A program made the translations under genes and the position numbers. Below the pieces are notes generated by a model that saw only the letters and a list, made by a program, of their open reading frames with translations, ran no database searches and was not told the origin of the DNA. From positions 1 to 17,035 of the forward strand of contig JADJNC010000045.1 in the NCBI GenBank assembly GCA_016709335.1: DNA of 17,035 nucleotides. The letters are read 5' to 3'. Source of the DNA: Candidatus Propionivibrio dominans (GTDB taxonomy: Bacteria > Pseudomonadota > Gammaproteobacteria > Burkholderiales > Rhodocyclaceae). Each line of letters begins with the position of its first letter. The first letter of the stretch is position 1. This document shows positions 5,784-14,399 of the stretch, one piece after another.

Positions 5784-8248
5784 TTCACCCGGTTTGCGCT
5801 GGCCATGCGCCGGATGGCCTGCCTGGCCTCGGCCGGGAGCACCAGTTCGGCATGTGCCAGCGGTGTGCTGATGCGCTGGTCAAAATGCAACAGCCCGTTT
5901 TCATCCTCGCGCAGCAGATTGGCATCAATAAAGTTGGCAATGAGCGCCGAGAACGTCGTTTTCTCGGAATACTCCGGCGTGTTGAACTCGTAGAGCAGCG
6001 CCATACGCTGAGCCCGCAGATGGCAATCGTTTTCCAGGGTTCGTCGCGTTAGCTGGCCCGAACCGCCATGTTGCAGCAGCGCCAGCGTGAGAAAGTGGCG
6101 TTCGAGTATCGGGCGAAGGATTTCCCCGAGCAGTCGCAGTTCGTCGAACTCCTGACTGTTTGGCTCAGGGGCAGACAGTCGTCCGGCATCGTTTCGGTAA
6201 AGCAGACCACGTTTGAGAAACACTTCGATGACGGCTTGCGTAACCGCAGGGAGTTGTTCCGGCGACCAGTGCAAGAAGAGCTCGGTTTCCAGCAAGCTGT
6301 AAATACCGGCAATGGCGTCAGTCAGGCGCTGAATGCCGAGGTGCCGGTTATGGTTGAGCAGGCAGGCGATCAGTGCCGGCAAGGCAAAAAGATGCAGCAC
6401 ATTGTTGCGGAAGTAGGCCAGCAAGGGCGCTTCCCCTTCCGGTATGCGAATCAGATCACCGAGTGGATGCGGGATACGCTCGGCGATGCCAAGCCGTTCG
6501 ACGTATGCCACAATCTGCAAGGAATCCAGAGGGCACGGAATCGTTTCTGGCGCATAGGGCGCATCGGCGACAAGCGCCTGACAGTGCTCCAGCAGTCGAT
6601 GCAGCACCTGTTCATCTGCCGTGTGTCTGGGAGTAGACAACAGTGTCAGGGCGATCAGATTGACCGGATTGATTACAGCGGCTGCATTCAGTCGCTCGGC
6701 CAGTTCGGTGGCCGCACTGTGGGTGGCTTCGCGTGTCCAGTCACTTGACGCATCTGAAACTTCCCGAGCCCATCCGGGGCGATGGGACTCGAGGAATTCG
6801 GCCAGTTCCAGCGGTCTGCCGAAGTTAACATGAACCTTGCCGAAAACCCGTTTGAGCTGGCGTATGCTCTTCACGATGCCCCACAGTGACTCTTTCTGCT
6901 TGGGTTTGCCGGCCAATTCTCGAAGGTAGGTGCGGCCCTCGACAAGCTTCTCGTAGCCGATGTACACCGGGACGAAAACAAGTGCTCGTGCATGTTCGCG
7001 GATGTAACTTTGAACCGTCATGCCGAGGATGCCGGCTTTGGGTGTCAGCGTTCTGCCACTCCGGCTGCGCCCGCCCTCAATGAAGTACTCGAGCGGGAAA
7101 CCCCGGGTCAGCATCAGATGCAGGTATTCATGGAACACGGCGGCATAAAGCGGCTCGCCCTTGAAGCTGCGGCGCAGGAAAAAGGCGCCACTGTGCCGCA
7201 ACAGCGGACCAACGAGCGGCAGGTTCAGGTTGGCACCGGCGGCGATGTGCGGCGGGGTCAATCCCTGCCGGTGGAGAGAATAGGAGAGCAACAGATAGTC
7301 GATATGGCTACGATGCGTCGGAACATAGACGATGCCATGACTCGGCGCGATCTGCGTGACGGTATCGATATGGTGGATTTCAATGCCGTCATAAAGGCGT
7401 GTCCATAACCACGAAAGAAACAGCTCGAGGGCGCGTACCGTACCGTAGGAATAGTCCGAAGCGATTTCCAGCGCGAAGCTACGGGCACGCACCTGGGCTT
7501 GATCTATCGGAATGGCGCGGGTGCTGGCCTCGTCGGCAATCGCCGAGCGCACCAGCGGGGACGCCAGCAGTGTTTCCACCTGGGTGTTGCGGTGCGAAAG
7601 ATCCGGTCCGATGGCCATCTGTCGCTGGCGGCTAAAGTGCACGCGCAGCACGCGGGAGAGCTTGCGCAGCGCCTGTTCTTCGTCGAGGCCTTCGCCGGAA
7701 AACGCGCGCAGGAAAATCGGTGCGTTGAATCGAACCAGCACGTTCCGGCCATGCAGCAGGATGGTCAACAGGCGGCGCAGCGCACCGGGTTGCCGCCAGG
7801 TTTCCGAAAACAGGGCTTTGAGGATGGATTCCTGTTTATCCGGGCTGCGTCCCCAGAGAATGACGACAGGGACAATCTGTACATCAAGGCCCTTGACCGC
7901 CAATGCTTCGTGCAGCAGAGCGGTCATCAGCGAAGAATGGGCGTAGCGCTCGCGTGCCGTAGCGTTGAGCGAATGTTTGCGGTTCAGAAAGAAGACGGAA
8001 TGCGGGAAACTCACAGCGTTCAGCTTGATGCGCGCCTCGGCTGATGGAAGGCCGGCAAGCTGTGATTCCTGGAAGAGCACCAGCAGGTTCGAGAGATGGT
8101 GGTGCTGCAATACGTAGCAAACCGGCTTTGCCGGATCGAGGCCGAGTTCATTTGGGTGCTCCGGAAATACTGTGGTTCGCACCCAAAAATACAATACCCG
8201 GCGGGCCAGCGGGAGGGCCCAACCAGGCATATCAAAAAGGCTAATCAT
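5780..8248 (-). CDS. plsB: Glycerol-3-phosphate 1-O-acyltransferase PlsB
   Basis: An 822-residue inner-membrane enzyme, close to the roughly 807 residues of E. coli PlsB. It makes the first acyl transfer of phospholipid synthesis, adding an acyl chain from acyl-ACP or acyl-CoA to sn-glycerol-3-phosphate. The acyltransferase blocks are in order: HRSHID (312-317, the HX4D catalytic motif), GPLLRHSGAFFLRR (347-360), FIEGGRSRSGR (389-399, glycerol-phosphate binding) and VPVYIGYEKL near 430. The long N-terminal region and C-terminal helical part match the PlsB rather than the short PlsC architecture. The start at 8248 lacks a strong Shine-Dalgarno; an internal ATG lies six codons in. It follows the EF-G-like gene by 29 bp and may be cotranscribed with it. 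It meets the transglycosylase gene tail to tail with a 4-bp overlap and no terminator. Confidence 0.97.
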   Translation of the reverse strand: MISLFDMPGWALPLARRVLYFWVRTTVFPEHPNELGLDPAKPVCYVLQHHHLSNLLVLFQESQLAGLPSAEARIKLNAVSFPHSVFFLNRKHSLNATARERYAHSSLMTALLHEALAVKGLDVQIVPVVILWGRSPDKQESILKALFSETWRQPGALRRLLTILLHGRNVLVRFNAPIFLRAFSGEGLDEEQALRKLSRVLRVHFSRQRQMAIGPDLSHRNTQVETLLASPLVRSAIADEASTRAIPIDQAQVRARSFALEIASDYSYGTVRALELFLSWLWTRLYDGIEIHHIDTVTQIAPSHGIVYVPTHRSHIDYLLLSYSLHRQGLTPPHIAAGANLNLPLVGPLLRHSGAFFLRRSFKGEPLYAAVFHEYLHLMLTRGFPLEYFIEGGRSRSGRTLTPKAGILGMTVQSYIREHARALVFVPVYIGYEKLVEGRTYLRELAGKPKQKESLWGIVKSIRQLKRVFGKVHVNFGRPLELAEFLESHRPGWAREVSDASSDWTREATHSAATELAERLNAAAVINPVNLIALTLLSTPRHTADEQVLHRLLEHCQALVADAPYAPETIPCPLDSLQIVAYVERLGIAERIPHPLGDLIRIPEGEAPLLAYFRNNVLHLFALPALIACLLNHNRHLGIQRLTDAIAGIYSLLETELFLHWSPEQLPAVTQAVIEVFLKRGLLYRNDAGRLSAPEPNSQEFDELRLLGEILRPILERHFLTLALLQHGGSGQLTRRTLENDCHLRAQRMALLYEFNTPEYSEKTTFSALIANFIDANLLREDENGLLHFDQRISTPLAHAELVLPAEARQAIRRMASANRVN

Positions 8249-8277
8249 TACGGCTTAGTCGTCAGCCTTCGCACCGA

Positions 8278-10335
8278 TCATTCATCCTCCAGGCCAACTG
8301 TTTTATGTTGCGAAGACAACTGCTGCTGGGTAGCTGCCGGTACCGGAGCGTAGTGCGAAAAGGTGATGCTGTAGGAACCCTGGCCACCGGTCAGCGACTT
8401 GAGCCGTCCCTGGTAGTCATCGAGTTCGGCGAGCGGAACCTTGCCGCTGATCGACATGCTGCCAACGCCACGCGGCTGTGTTCCGGTTACCTGACCACGC
8501 TTGCTTGAGAGGTCTCCGGTAAGATCGCCGATGGCGGCGTCCGGAGCCAGAATTTCGATATCGACTACCGGCTCCAGAATGATCGGCGATGCCGCCCGGA
8601 TGGCTTCGATCGTGGCTTTCCGGCCGGCAGCAAAGAAGGCGATATCCTTGCTGTCAACCGCATGCGACTTGCCGTCATGGACGATGACGCGCAGGTCATG
8701 CACCGGAAAACCGCCGACAACGCCGTCCTCCAGCGCCTGACGCACGCCCTTTTCAACCGCTGCCATGTAGACGCCGGGAATGGCTCCTCCCTTGACAATA
8801 TCGACAAACTCGAATCCGCCACCGCGCTCCATGGGTTCGATACGCAGCATGACTTCGCCGAACTGGCCGGCACCGCCGCTCTGCTTTTTGTGGCGGCAAT
8901 GACCTTCGGCCTTGCCGGTGATCGTTTCGCGGTAGGCAATCTGCGGCGGTCTGGTATCCAGTTCGATTTTGTACTGCTGCGCCATGCGTGACAACTTGGC
9001 GCGCAGATGCATTTCGCCCAAGCCACGGATGACCGTTTCGTTGGTCGTCGGGTGGCGCTCGACCTTGAAGCAGGGGTCTTCGATTTCAAGCTTGTGCAGG
9101 ACATCGAAGAGCCGTTGCTCGTCGGCTTTGCGCCGGGTTTCGACGGCCAGACCCTGCATTGGCTGAGGGAATTCGAGTGGCTTCAGATGGATATGGTCTT
9201 CGTCATGCGAATCATGCAGAACGCAGTCAAAGACGATTTCGTCGACCTTGGCAATGGCGCCGATGTCGCCCGCTACCAGTGCGTCAACCTCGACGTAGTC
9301 CTTGCCCTGCAGGCGGTACAGGTGGCCAGCCTTGAACGGCCTCTTGGCGTCGCCAACAAAAAGCTGCGACTCTTTTCTGATGGTCCCCTGATGTACGCGG
9401 AACACGCCAAGCTTGCCAATGAAGGGGTCACTGACGACCTTGAATACATGCGCCAGGACGTGTTTGCCGGCATCCGGTTCGGCCTTGAAGGGCACACTGT
9501 TCTGGTCGCCAGGCTCACCCTTGTAGAACGGCGGCGGATTACCCTCGGTTGGATTGGGCGCCAGTCTGGCCAGCGCATCAAGCAACTGGGGAACGCCAGC
9601 GCCGGTTTTTGCCGAAACGAAAAGAATCGGAATCAGGTGACCGGCGCGCAGCGCCTTCACGAAAGGGGCGTGCAGTTCTTCCAGGCTGGGATCGGTTCCT
9701 TCATCAAGATAGCGCGCAAGAAGATCCTCATCTTCCTCGACGATCTGGTCAATCAATGCACGGTGGGCCATGGCGACCGATTCAAAGTCGCTCTCGCCGC
9801 TGTCGTGACCGAGCAGTTCAACCACATCCTGACCATGATGCGCCGGCAAATCGAGCAGCATGCACTGGCGACCGAAAGATTCGCGGATTTCACCAACCAG
9901 CCTCGGTAAATCGACATTGTCGGCATCAATCTTGTTGATGACGATCATCCGGCAGAGATCGCGGGCGGCCGCGAGTTTCATCATGCGCTCGGTCGACAGC
10001 TCGATTCCGGTTTGTGCATTGATGACCACCAGTGCCGTATCAACCGCAGCCAGTGCGCCAATAGCCTGCCCGGCGAAGTCCGGGTAGCCGGGCGTGTCGA
10101 CCATATGCACCTGGACGTTAAGCCAGTTGAAACTGGTCATGGCGGAATTGAGCGAGTGCCCGAGTTCCTTCTCCTGAGGATCAAAGTCGCAAACGGTGTT
10201 ACCCCTTTCGACCGATCCCCGGCTGGGGATTGCACCCGCTGCGGCAAGCAATGTTTCCGCAAGGGTGGTCTTTCCGGCAGCGCCATGGCCGACAAGAGCA
10301 ACGGTGCGCAGATTGACGGTAGTATTCTGACCCAT
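8278..10335 (-). CDS. Elongation factor G-like translational GTPase (EF-G2 type)
   Basis: A 685-residue soluble GTPase. I start it at the ATG at 10335, not at the end of the longer open frame (10416), because GGGAG lies about 6 nt upstream and the protein then begins MGQNTTVNLRTVALVGHG, as expected. The G1 loop is GHGAAGKTT (16-24) where canonical EF-G has GHIDAGKT; G3 is DTPGYPDF (80-87) and G4 NKID (134-137). The usual switch I RGITI is replaced by a degenerate stretch (RGNTVCDFDP). Domains II-V follow, with GLGEMHLRAKLSRM and the domain IV region. These differences place it in the divergent EF-G-like group (EF-G2 of Thermus type) found beside the main fusA in many bacteria; its exact role is not settled. 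It lies 29 bp upstream of plsB. Confidence 0.92.
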   Translation of the reverse strand: MGQNTTVNLRTVALVGHGAAGKTTLAETLLAAAGAIPSRGSVERGNTVCDFDPQEKELGHSLNSAMTSFNWLNVQVHMVDTPGYPDFAGQAIGALAAVDTALVVINAQTGIELSTERMMKLAAARDLCRMIVINKIDADNVDLPRLVGEIRESFGRQCMLLDLPAHHGQDVVELLGHDSGESDFESVAMAHRALIDQIVEEDEDLLARYLDEGTDPSLEELHAPFVKALRAGHLIPILFVSAKTGAGVPQLLDALARLAPNPTEGNPPPFYKGEPGDQNSVPFKAEPDAGKHVLAHVFKVVSDPFIGKLGVFRVHQGTIRKESQLFVGDAKRPFKAGHLYRLQGKDYVEVDALVAGDIGAIAKVDEIVFDCVLHDSHDEDHIHLKPLEFPQPMQGLAVETRRKADEQRLFDVLHKLEIEDPCFKVERHPTTNETVIRGLGEMHLRAKLSRMAQQYKIELDTRPPQIAYRETITGKAEGHCRHKKQSGGAGQFGEVMLRIEPMERGGGFEFVDIVKGGAIPGVYMAAVEKGVRQALEDGVVGGFPVHDLRVIVHDGKSHAVDSKDIAFFAAGRKATIEAIRAASPIILEPVVDIEILAPDAAIGDLTGDLSSKRGQVTGTQPRGVGSMSISGKVPLAELDDYQGRLKSLTGGQGSYSITFSHYAPVPAATQQQLSSQHKTVGLEDE

Positions 10336-10358
10336 GTTTTCTCCCAAATATTTTGAAC

Positions 10359-10402
10359 GCTCTGTGCATGGGGCGAGAACCAGACAATGCCCCGCGCAGA
10401 GC
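10359..10402 (-). promoter_or_regulatory. Hairpin in the leader of the EF-G-like gene
   Basis: GCTCTG (10359-10364) and GGGGC (10370-10374) pair with GCCCC (10389-10393) and CAGAGC (10397-10402), giving 11 base pairs with a small internal loop and a 14-nt apical loop. It lies between the probable transcription start (near 10431) and the ribosome site (about 10341-10345) of the EF-G-like gene. It could affect mRNA stability or translation; there is no T-run for termination. Confidence 0.5.
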
Positions 10403-10437
10403 AACTGACTATTCAAGATTCATCAATAAACACGCCC

Positions 10438-10443
10438 ATTCTA
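10438..10443 (-). promoter_or_regulatory. Possible -10 box of the EF-G-like/plsB transcript
   Basis: On the minus strand TAGAAT (5 of 6 matches to TATAAT) lies about 100 bp before the EF-G-like ATG. The -35 is unclear: TTGTTG sits 15 bp upstream, slightly too close. The same hexamer followed by GG occurs upstream of the VanZ-family gene. Confidence 0.35.
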
Positions 10444-10536
10444 CCCTTTGTAGCCAGGCAACAAATCAGTCGGCAAGGTTCATTCAAACCAAAAATGATG
10501 TTGATACCGATTGAATTATGCTCTGAAGAAAAAACC

Positions 10537-10565
10537 TTCGTCCCGCTTCCGCAGGAATGACGGAA
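10537..10565. repeat. REP-like palindrome
   Basis: The stretch reads as an imperfect palindrome with TTCGTC/GACGGAA outer arms and CCGC/GCAGG inner arms around TTCC. It strongly resembles the short 'CGTCATTCC...GCGGGA' dispersed palindromes found between genes in many beta- and gammaproteobacteria. That likeness is from memory; copy number in this genome cannot be seen from one window. Confidence 0.5.
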
Positions 10566-10584
10566 AGGAAAGGGCGCTACTCAC

Positions 10585-10613
10585 AAAAAGCCCGCCGGGA
10601 AGGCGGGCTTTTT
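10585..10613 (-). terminator. Rho-independent terminator of the pcc operon (can act on both strands)
   Basis: AAAAAGCCCGCC (10585-10596) pairs perfectly with GGCGGGCTTTTT (10602-10613) around a 5-nt loop: a 12-bp, GC-rich stem with a T-run on each strand. It lies 64 bp after the pccA stop on the minus strand. No gene on the plus strand runs into it, so its working direction is most likely minus. Confidence 0.9.
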
Positions 10614-10677
10614 GTTGCATCAGCGCGAGATGGTGAGCAGTGAGCTCCTATTGATGACTTCTCACGCCAGTGTTGCT

Positions 10678-12666
10678 CTACTCGAACTCGATGATGACCT
10701 GATCCACTGACAGACTTTCACCGGCCTCGGTAACGATCTTTTTCACCTGACAATCTTTTTCGGCCTTGAGAATATTCTCCATCTTCATGGCTTCGATCAC
10801 CGCCAGTTTTTCGCCGACGCGAACCTGCTGTCCGACTTGAACCGATACTTCGCGGAGCAGGCCGGGCATAGGCGAGAGCAAGAACTTGGAGAGATCGGGC
10901 GGCACTTTGACCGGCATTTTGGCCAGCAGTCGGTCAGCCTTGAGCGACATCACAACGGCCTTGATCTGCTTGCCGAAATGGCCGATACGATACTCCAGTC
11001 CGGCACGCTCAACCTGCATGCAGATTGGCTGGCTGTTGCAGGTTCCACGGAAAACCAGTTCCCTGAATTGCCAGTTGGATATGATGTCGTAACGTTTTCC
11101 GCCGCAGGTGATCGAGTAGCCCCCGGGAATCGTATCCAGGCTGACCTGGTAATTTGTACCTTCGATGACCACCACCCATTCGGTACCGACTTTGCGTGGA
11201 TGCCCGAGCATCTGGTTGCTGATCCTTACGGCACGGTCGATATAACGGCGCCGTGCAAAGGCGGCGACGGCGGCCAGCAGGCCGATATCCTCGTAGGGAA
11301 CATCGGCGGCGACAAAACCATTCGGGTATTCATCCGTGATGAATGCGGTAGTAAAGATTCCGGAAACGAAGCGCGGGTGCTGAACCAGCGCGGCCTGGAA
11401 GGGGATGTTCGAGCTGACGCCACGAATGAAAAAGGCATTCAGCGCGTCGCGCATGCGCTCGATGGCCTGCAGGCGATTGTCACCATGGCAGATGAGCTTG
11501 GCGATCATCGAATCGTAGTGCATCGAAATCTCGCCACCTTCGTAAACGCCGGTGTCGACACGCACCTTGCCGTCCGAGGCCTCCGGTGGCTGAAATTTCA
11601 CCAGGCGTCCGGTCGAAGGCAGGAACCCGCGGAACGGGTCTTCGGCATTGATTCGGCATTCGATGGCCCAGCCCTTCGGCTTGATGTCGGCCTGGGTGAA
11701 GGGAAGCTTCTCGCCAGCGGCAACCCGGATCATCAGTTCGACCAGGTCGAGGCCGGTGATGAACTCGGTGACCGGATGCTCGACCTGCAAGCGGGTATTC
11801 ATTTCGAGGAAGTAGAACGACTTGTCCGAGCCGACGACAAATTCGACGGTACCGGCGCTCTGGTACTTGACGGCCTTGGCCAGTGCCACGGCCTGCTCGC
11901 CCATGGCTTTGCGCACCGAATCGTCGATGAAAGGCGACGGCGCTTCCTCAATGACCTTCTGGTGGCGGCGTTGAATCGAACATTCGCGTTCAAGGAGATA
12001 AATGGTGTTGCCGTGGGAGTCGGCGATGATCTGGATCTCGATGTGGTGCGGACCTTCGACAAACTTTTCGATGAATACGCGATCATCACCGAAGCTGTTG
12101 CGCGCCTCGTTTCGACACGAATCAAAGCCTTCAAAAGCCTCGGCATCGTTGTGCGCGACGCGCAGGCCCTTGCCACCGCCGCCGGCGGAGGCCTTGATCA
12201 TGACCGGATAACCGATTCCCTTGGCGATCTCGACGGCCTGAGCGGGATCGGCAATCGAATCGTTATAGCCGGGAATGGTGTTGACCTTGGCTTCGATGGC
12301 CAGTTTCTTTGACTCGATCTTGTCGCCCATCGCAGCGACCGAATAATGTTTGGGACCAATGAAGACAATCCCGTTTTCTTCAAGACGTTTCGAGAACTCC
12401 TGATTCTCGGAGAGGAAGCCGTAGCCGGGATGAACGGCCTCGGCACCGGTCTGCTTGCAGGCGGCGATGATCTTGTCGATCGACAGATAGGACTCCTTCG
12501 ATGCCGCCGGGCCAATGCACACGGATTCATCTGCACTGAGCACATGCAGGGAGTCCTTGTCGGCTTCGGAATATACAGCAACGGTGGCAATACCCATGCG
12601 GCGGGCGGTCTTCATGACGCGGCAGGCGATTTCACCGCGATTGGCAATCAAAATTTTCTTGAACAT
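10678..12666 (-). CDS. pccA: Propionyl-CoA carboxylase alpha subunit (biotin carboxylase + BCCP)
   Basis: A 662-residue cytosolic subunit that carboxylates its own biotin with ATP and bicarbonate and passes CO2 to PccB, forming methylmalonyl-CoA from propionyl-CoA. The N-terminal biotin carboxylase begins FKKILIANRGEIACRV (2-17), with the ATP-grasp glycine loop AGGGGKG (161-167), RECSIQRRHQKVIEEAP (227-243) and the active-site EMNTRLQVEHPVTE (288-301). A BT-like linker domain follows. The C-terminal biotinyl domain has EAMKMEN, with the biotinylated lysine at 628, the usual ~35 residues from the end. The ATG at 12666 has AGAGG about 8 nt upstream. The assignment to propionyl-CoA rather than another acyl-CoA rests on the neighbouring pccB, meaB and mutase genes. 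The frame is intact, unlike those three genes. Confidence 0.94.
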   Translation of the reverse strand: MFKKILIANRGEIACRVMKTARRMGIATVAVYSEADKDSLHVLSADESVCIGPAASKESYLSIDKIIAACKQTGAEAVHPGYGFLSENQEFSKRLEENGIVFIGPKHYSVAAMGDKIESKKLAIEAKVNTIPGYNDSIADPAQAVEIAKGIGYPVMIKASAGGGGKGLRVAHNDAEAFEGFDSCRNEARNSFGDDRVFIEKFVEGPHHIEIQIIADSHGNTIYLLERECSIQRRHQKVIEEAPSPFIDDSVRKAMGEQAVALAKAVKYQSAGTVEFVVGSDKSFYFLEMNTRLQVEHPVTEFITGLDLVELMIRVAAGEKLPFTQADIKPKGWAIECRINAEDPFRGFLPSTGRLVKFQPPEASDGKVRVDTGVYEGGEISMHYDSMIAKLICHGDNRLQAIERMRDALNAFFIRGVSSNIPFQAALVQHPRFVSGIFTTAFITDEYPNGFVAADVPYEDIGLLAAVAAFARRRYIDRAVRISNQMLGHPRKVGTEWVVVIEGTNYQVSLDTIPGGYSITCGGKRYDIISNWQFRELVFRGTCNSQPICMQVERAGLEYRIGHFGKQIKAVVMSLKADRLLAKMPVKVPPDLSKFLLSPMPGLLREVSVQVGQQVRVGEKLAVIEAMKMENILKAEKDCQVKKIVTEAGESLSVDQVIIEFE

Positions 12667-12711
12667 TTATAAACCTCTTTCAACGTGCACCAAAGGAGCA
12701 ACCCTTGGCGG

Positions 12712-12786
12712 GCAGAGTACGCAGAGACACAGAGAACGCCGAGAAATACGCATTAATGGATTTTTCATCTCTGCGCTCTCTGGGTT
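12712..12786. repeat. Dispersed palindromic repeat between pccB and pccA
   Basis: The 137-bp pccB-pccA gap carries a purine-rich arm with repeated GCAGAG/CAGAGA units (12712-12745) and an opposing TCTCTGCGCTCTCTG arm (12767-12782). CAGAGA-n-CGC-n-GAGA pairs imperfectly with TCTC-n-GCG-n-TCTCTG around an AT-rich loop. It looks like the 'ACGCAGAGACACAGAGAACGC' family of intergenic repeats common in betaproteobacterial and other environmental genomes (recalled, not searched). It has no coding capacity. Confidence 0.55.
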
Positions 12787-12803
12787 GAATGCATCCGGGG
12801 GAT

Positions 12804-14334
12804 TTAAAGTGGAATATTCCCGTGCTTGCGCCAGGGATTCTCGAGTTTTTTGTCGCGCAACATGGCGAGCGAACGGCAGATGCGTTTGCGCGTTTCGTTC
12901 GGCATGATTACGTCGTCAATGAATCCCCGTGCTCCGGCAACGAAGGGGTTGGCAAACTTGGCCTTGTATTCGGCTTCGCGCTCCGCCAGTTTGGCTGGAT
13001 CGCCTTTCTCCTCACGGAAAATGATTTCAACGGCACCTTTCGGCCCCATGACCGCAATCTCGGCAGATGGCCAGGCGAAATTGACGTCACCACGCAGGTG
13101 CTTCGAGGACATCACGTCATAGGCACCACCGTAAGCCTTGCGCGTGATGACCGTGATCTTCGGTACGGTGCATTCGGCATAGGCATAGAGTAGTTTGGCT
13201 CCGTGCTTGATGATGCCGCCGTATTCCTGTGCCGTACCGGGCATGAAACCGGGAACGTCCACGAAAGTGACCACCGGAATGTTGAAAGAATCGCAGAAGC
13301 GGACAAAGCGCGCCGCTTTGATCGAACTCTTGATGTCCTGGCAGCCGGCCATCACCAGCGGTTGATTGGCAACAATACCGACAGGCGAACCATCCATGCG
13401 TCCAAAGCCGACGACGATGTTTTTGGCGTAATCGGGTTGCAGTTCGAAGAAATCGCCATCATCGACAACCTTGAGGATCAATTCCTTGATGTCGTAGGGC
13501 TTGTTGGGGTTGTCCGGCACCAGGGTGTCGAGCGAGAAATCAAGACGCTCTGCCGGATCCTGTGCCGGTAGCAGCGGCGGCTTCTCGCGGTTATTGCCCG
13601 GCAGGAAGCCGACAAAGCGACGCAGGATCATCAGCGCCTCGACATCGTTTTCGAAGGCCAGATCGGCAACACCGGATTTGCTGGTATGGCTTACGGCGCC
13701 GCCCAGTTCTTCGGCGGTGACATCCTCGTGGGTCACGGTCTTGACGACTTCCGGCCCGGTGACAAACATGTACGAGAATCCTTGACCATGAAGATGAAGT
13801 CGGTCGTTGCCGGGCTATACACCGCCCCGCCCGCGCAGGGACCCATGATCAGGAAATCTGCGGAATTACCCCGGAGGCCATCACATTGCGCTGAAAGACG
13901 TCCGCGTAGCCGCCCAGTGAGGCAACGCCTTCCTGAATGCAGGCGCCACCGGAGTCGTTGAGACCGATGAGCGGTGCGCCGACCTTCATGGCGTGATCCA
14001 TCAGTTTGCAGATCTTCTCGGCGTGCGATTCGGAAAGCGAACCGCCAAAGACGGTGAAGTCCTGCGAGAAAACGAACATCAGGCGACCATTGATGGTGCC
14101 GTAGCCGGTGACAACGCCGTCACCGGGGACGGATTGTTCGGCCATGCCGAAATCGGTGCAACGGTGCTCCTTGAACATGTCCCACTCTTCAAAGGAGCCG
14201 TTATCGAGCAGCAGTTCAATCCGCTCGCGCGCCGAAAGCTTCCCCTTGGCGTGCTGGCTGTCGATGCGTTTCTGGCCACCCCCGAGACAAGCGGCACCGC
14301 GCTTGTCTGCAAGCTGGCGAATGATGTCATGCAT
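12804..14334 (-). pseudogene. pccB: Propionyl-CoA carboxylase beta subunit, broken by two 1-base deletions
   Basis: This is the carboxyltransferase subunit of propionyl-CoA carboxylase. The ATG at 14334 ([13 protein letters not shown]) has GGGAG 8 nt upstream. The frame runs 161 residues to SGVIPQIS and stops at 13849-13851. One base is missing between 13852 and 13851, where ATG ATC ATG is expected. The next 24 residues ([19 protein letters not shown] and on to VKDS) read in a second frame. A second base is missing near 13776, after which [15 protein letters not shown] restarts the original type of frame to the end (321 residues). Restoring both bases gives 511 codons including the stop, about 510 residues, exactly the normal PccB length. 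Cys132 in [11 protein letters not shown] replaces the usual arginine (CGC to TGC). If the sequence is right the gene is dead; if the bases are sequencing errors it is a normal pccB. Confidence 0.92.
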
Positions 14335-14399
14335 AACATTTTCTCCCTGAAATTTTAGATGGATCAGTTTACATAAAAGACGAACAGTTGAAAATCCTT

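Larger units (their letters stand above)
10336..10677. other. 342-bp intergenic region upstream of the EF-G-like gene
   Basis: No gene is supported here. From left to right on the plus strand it holds the ribosome site and leader hairpin of the EF-G-like gene, its probable -10, a featureless stretch at about 10445-10535, a REP-like palindrome (10537-10565) and a strong terminator (10585-10613) for the pcc operon. These are listed separately. Confidence 0.6.

Noticed and set aside
9007..9909. 300-codon plus-strand frame opposite the EF-G-like gene
   Set aside because: Antisense shadow of a gene with intact motifs; no recognisable domains.
10336..10416. 27-residue N-terminal extension of the EF-G-like protein
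   Set aside because: The region contains the ribosome site and leader hairpin; MGQNTTVNL at 10335 is the start with a proper Shine-Dalgarno.
10837..12312. 491-codon open frame on the plus strand opposite pccA
   Set aside because: It lies wholly antisense to an unmistakable pccA, has no family resemblance or ribosome site, and is explained by codon bias in GC-rich coding DNA.
12804..13769. Stand-alone 321-residue carboxyltransferase gene starting at MFVTGPEVV
   Set aside because: The start is internal to the family; it is the 3' part of a frameshifted pccB whose restored length is exactly normal.
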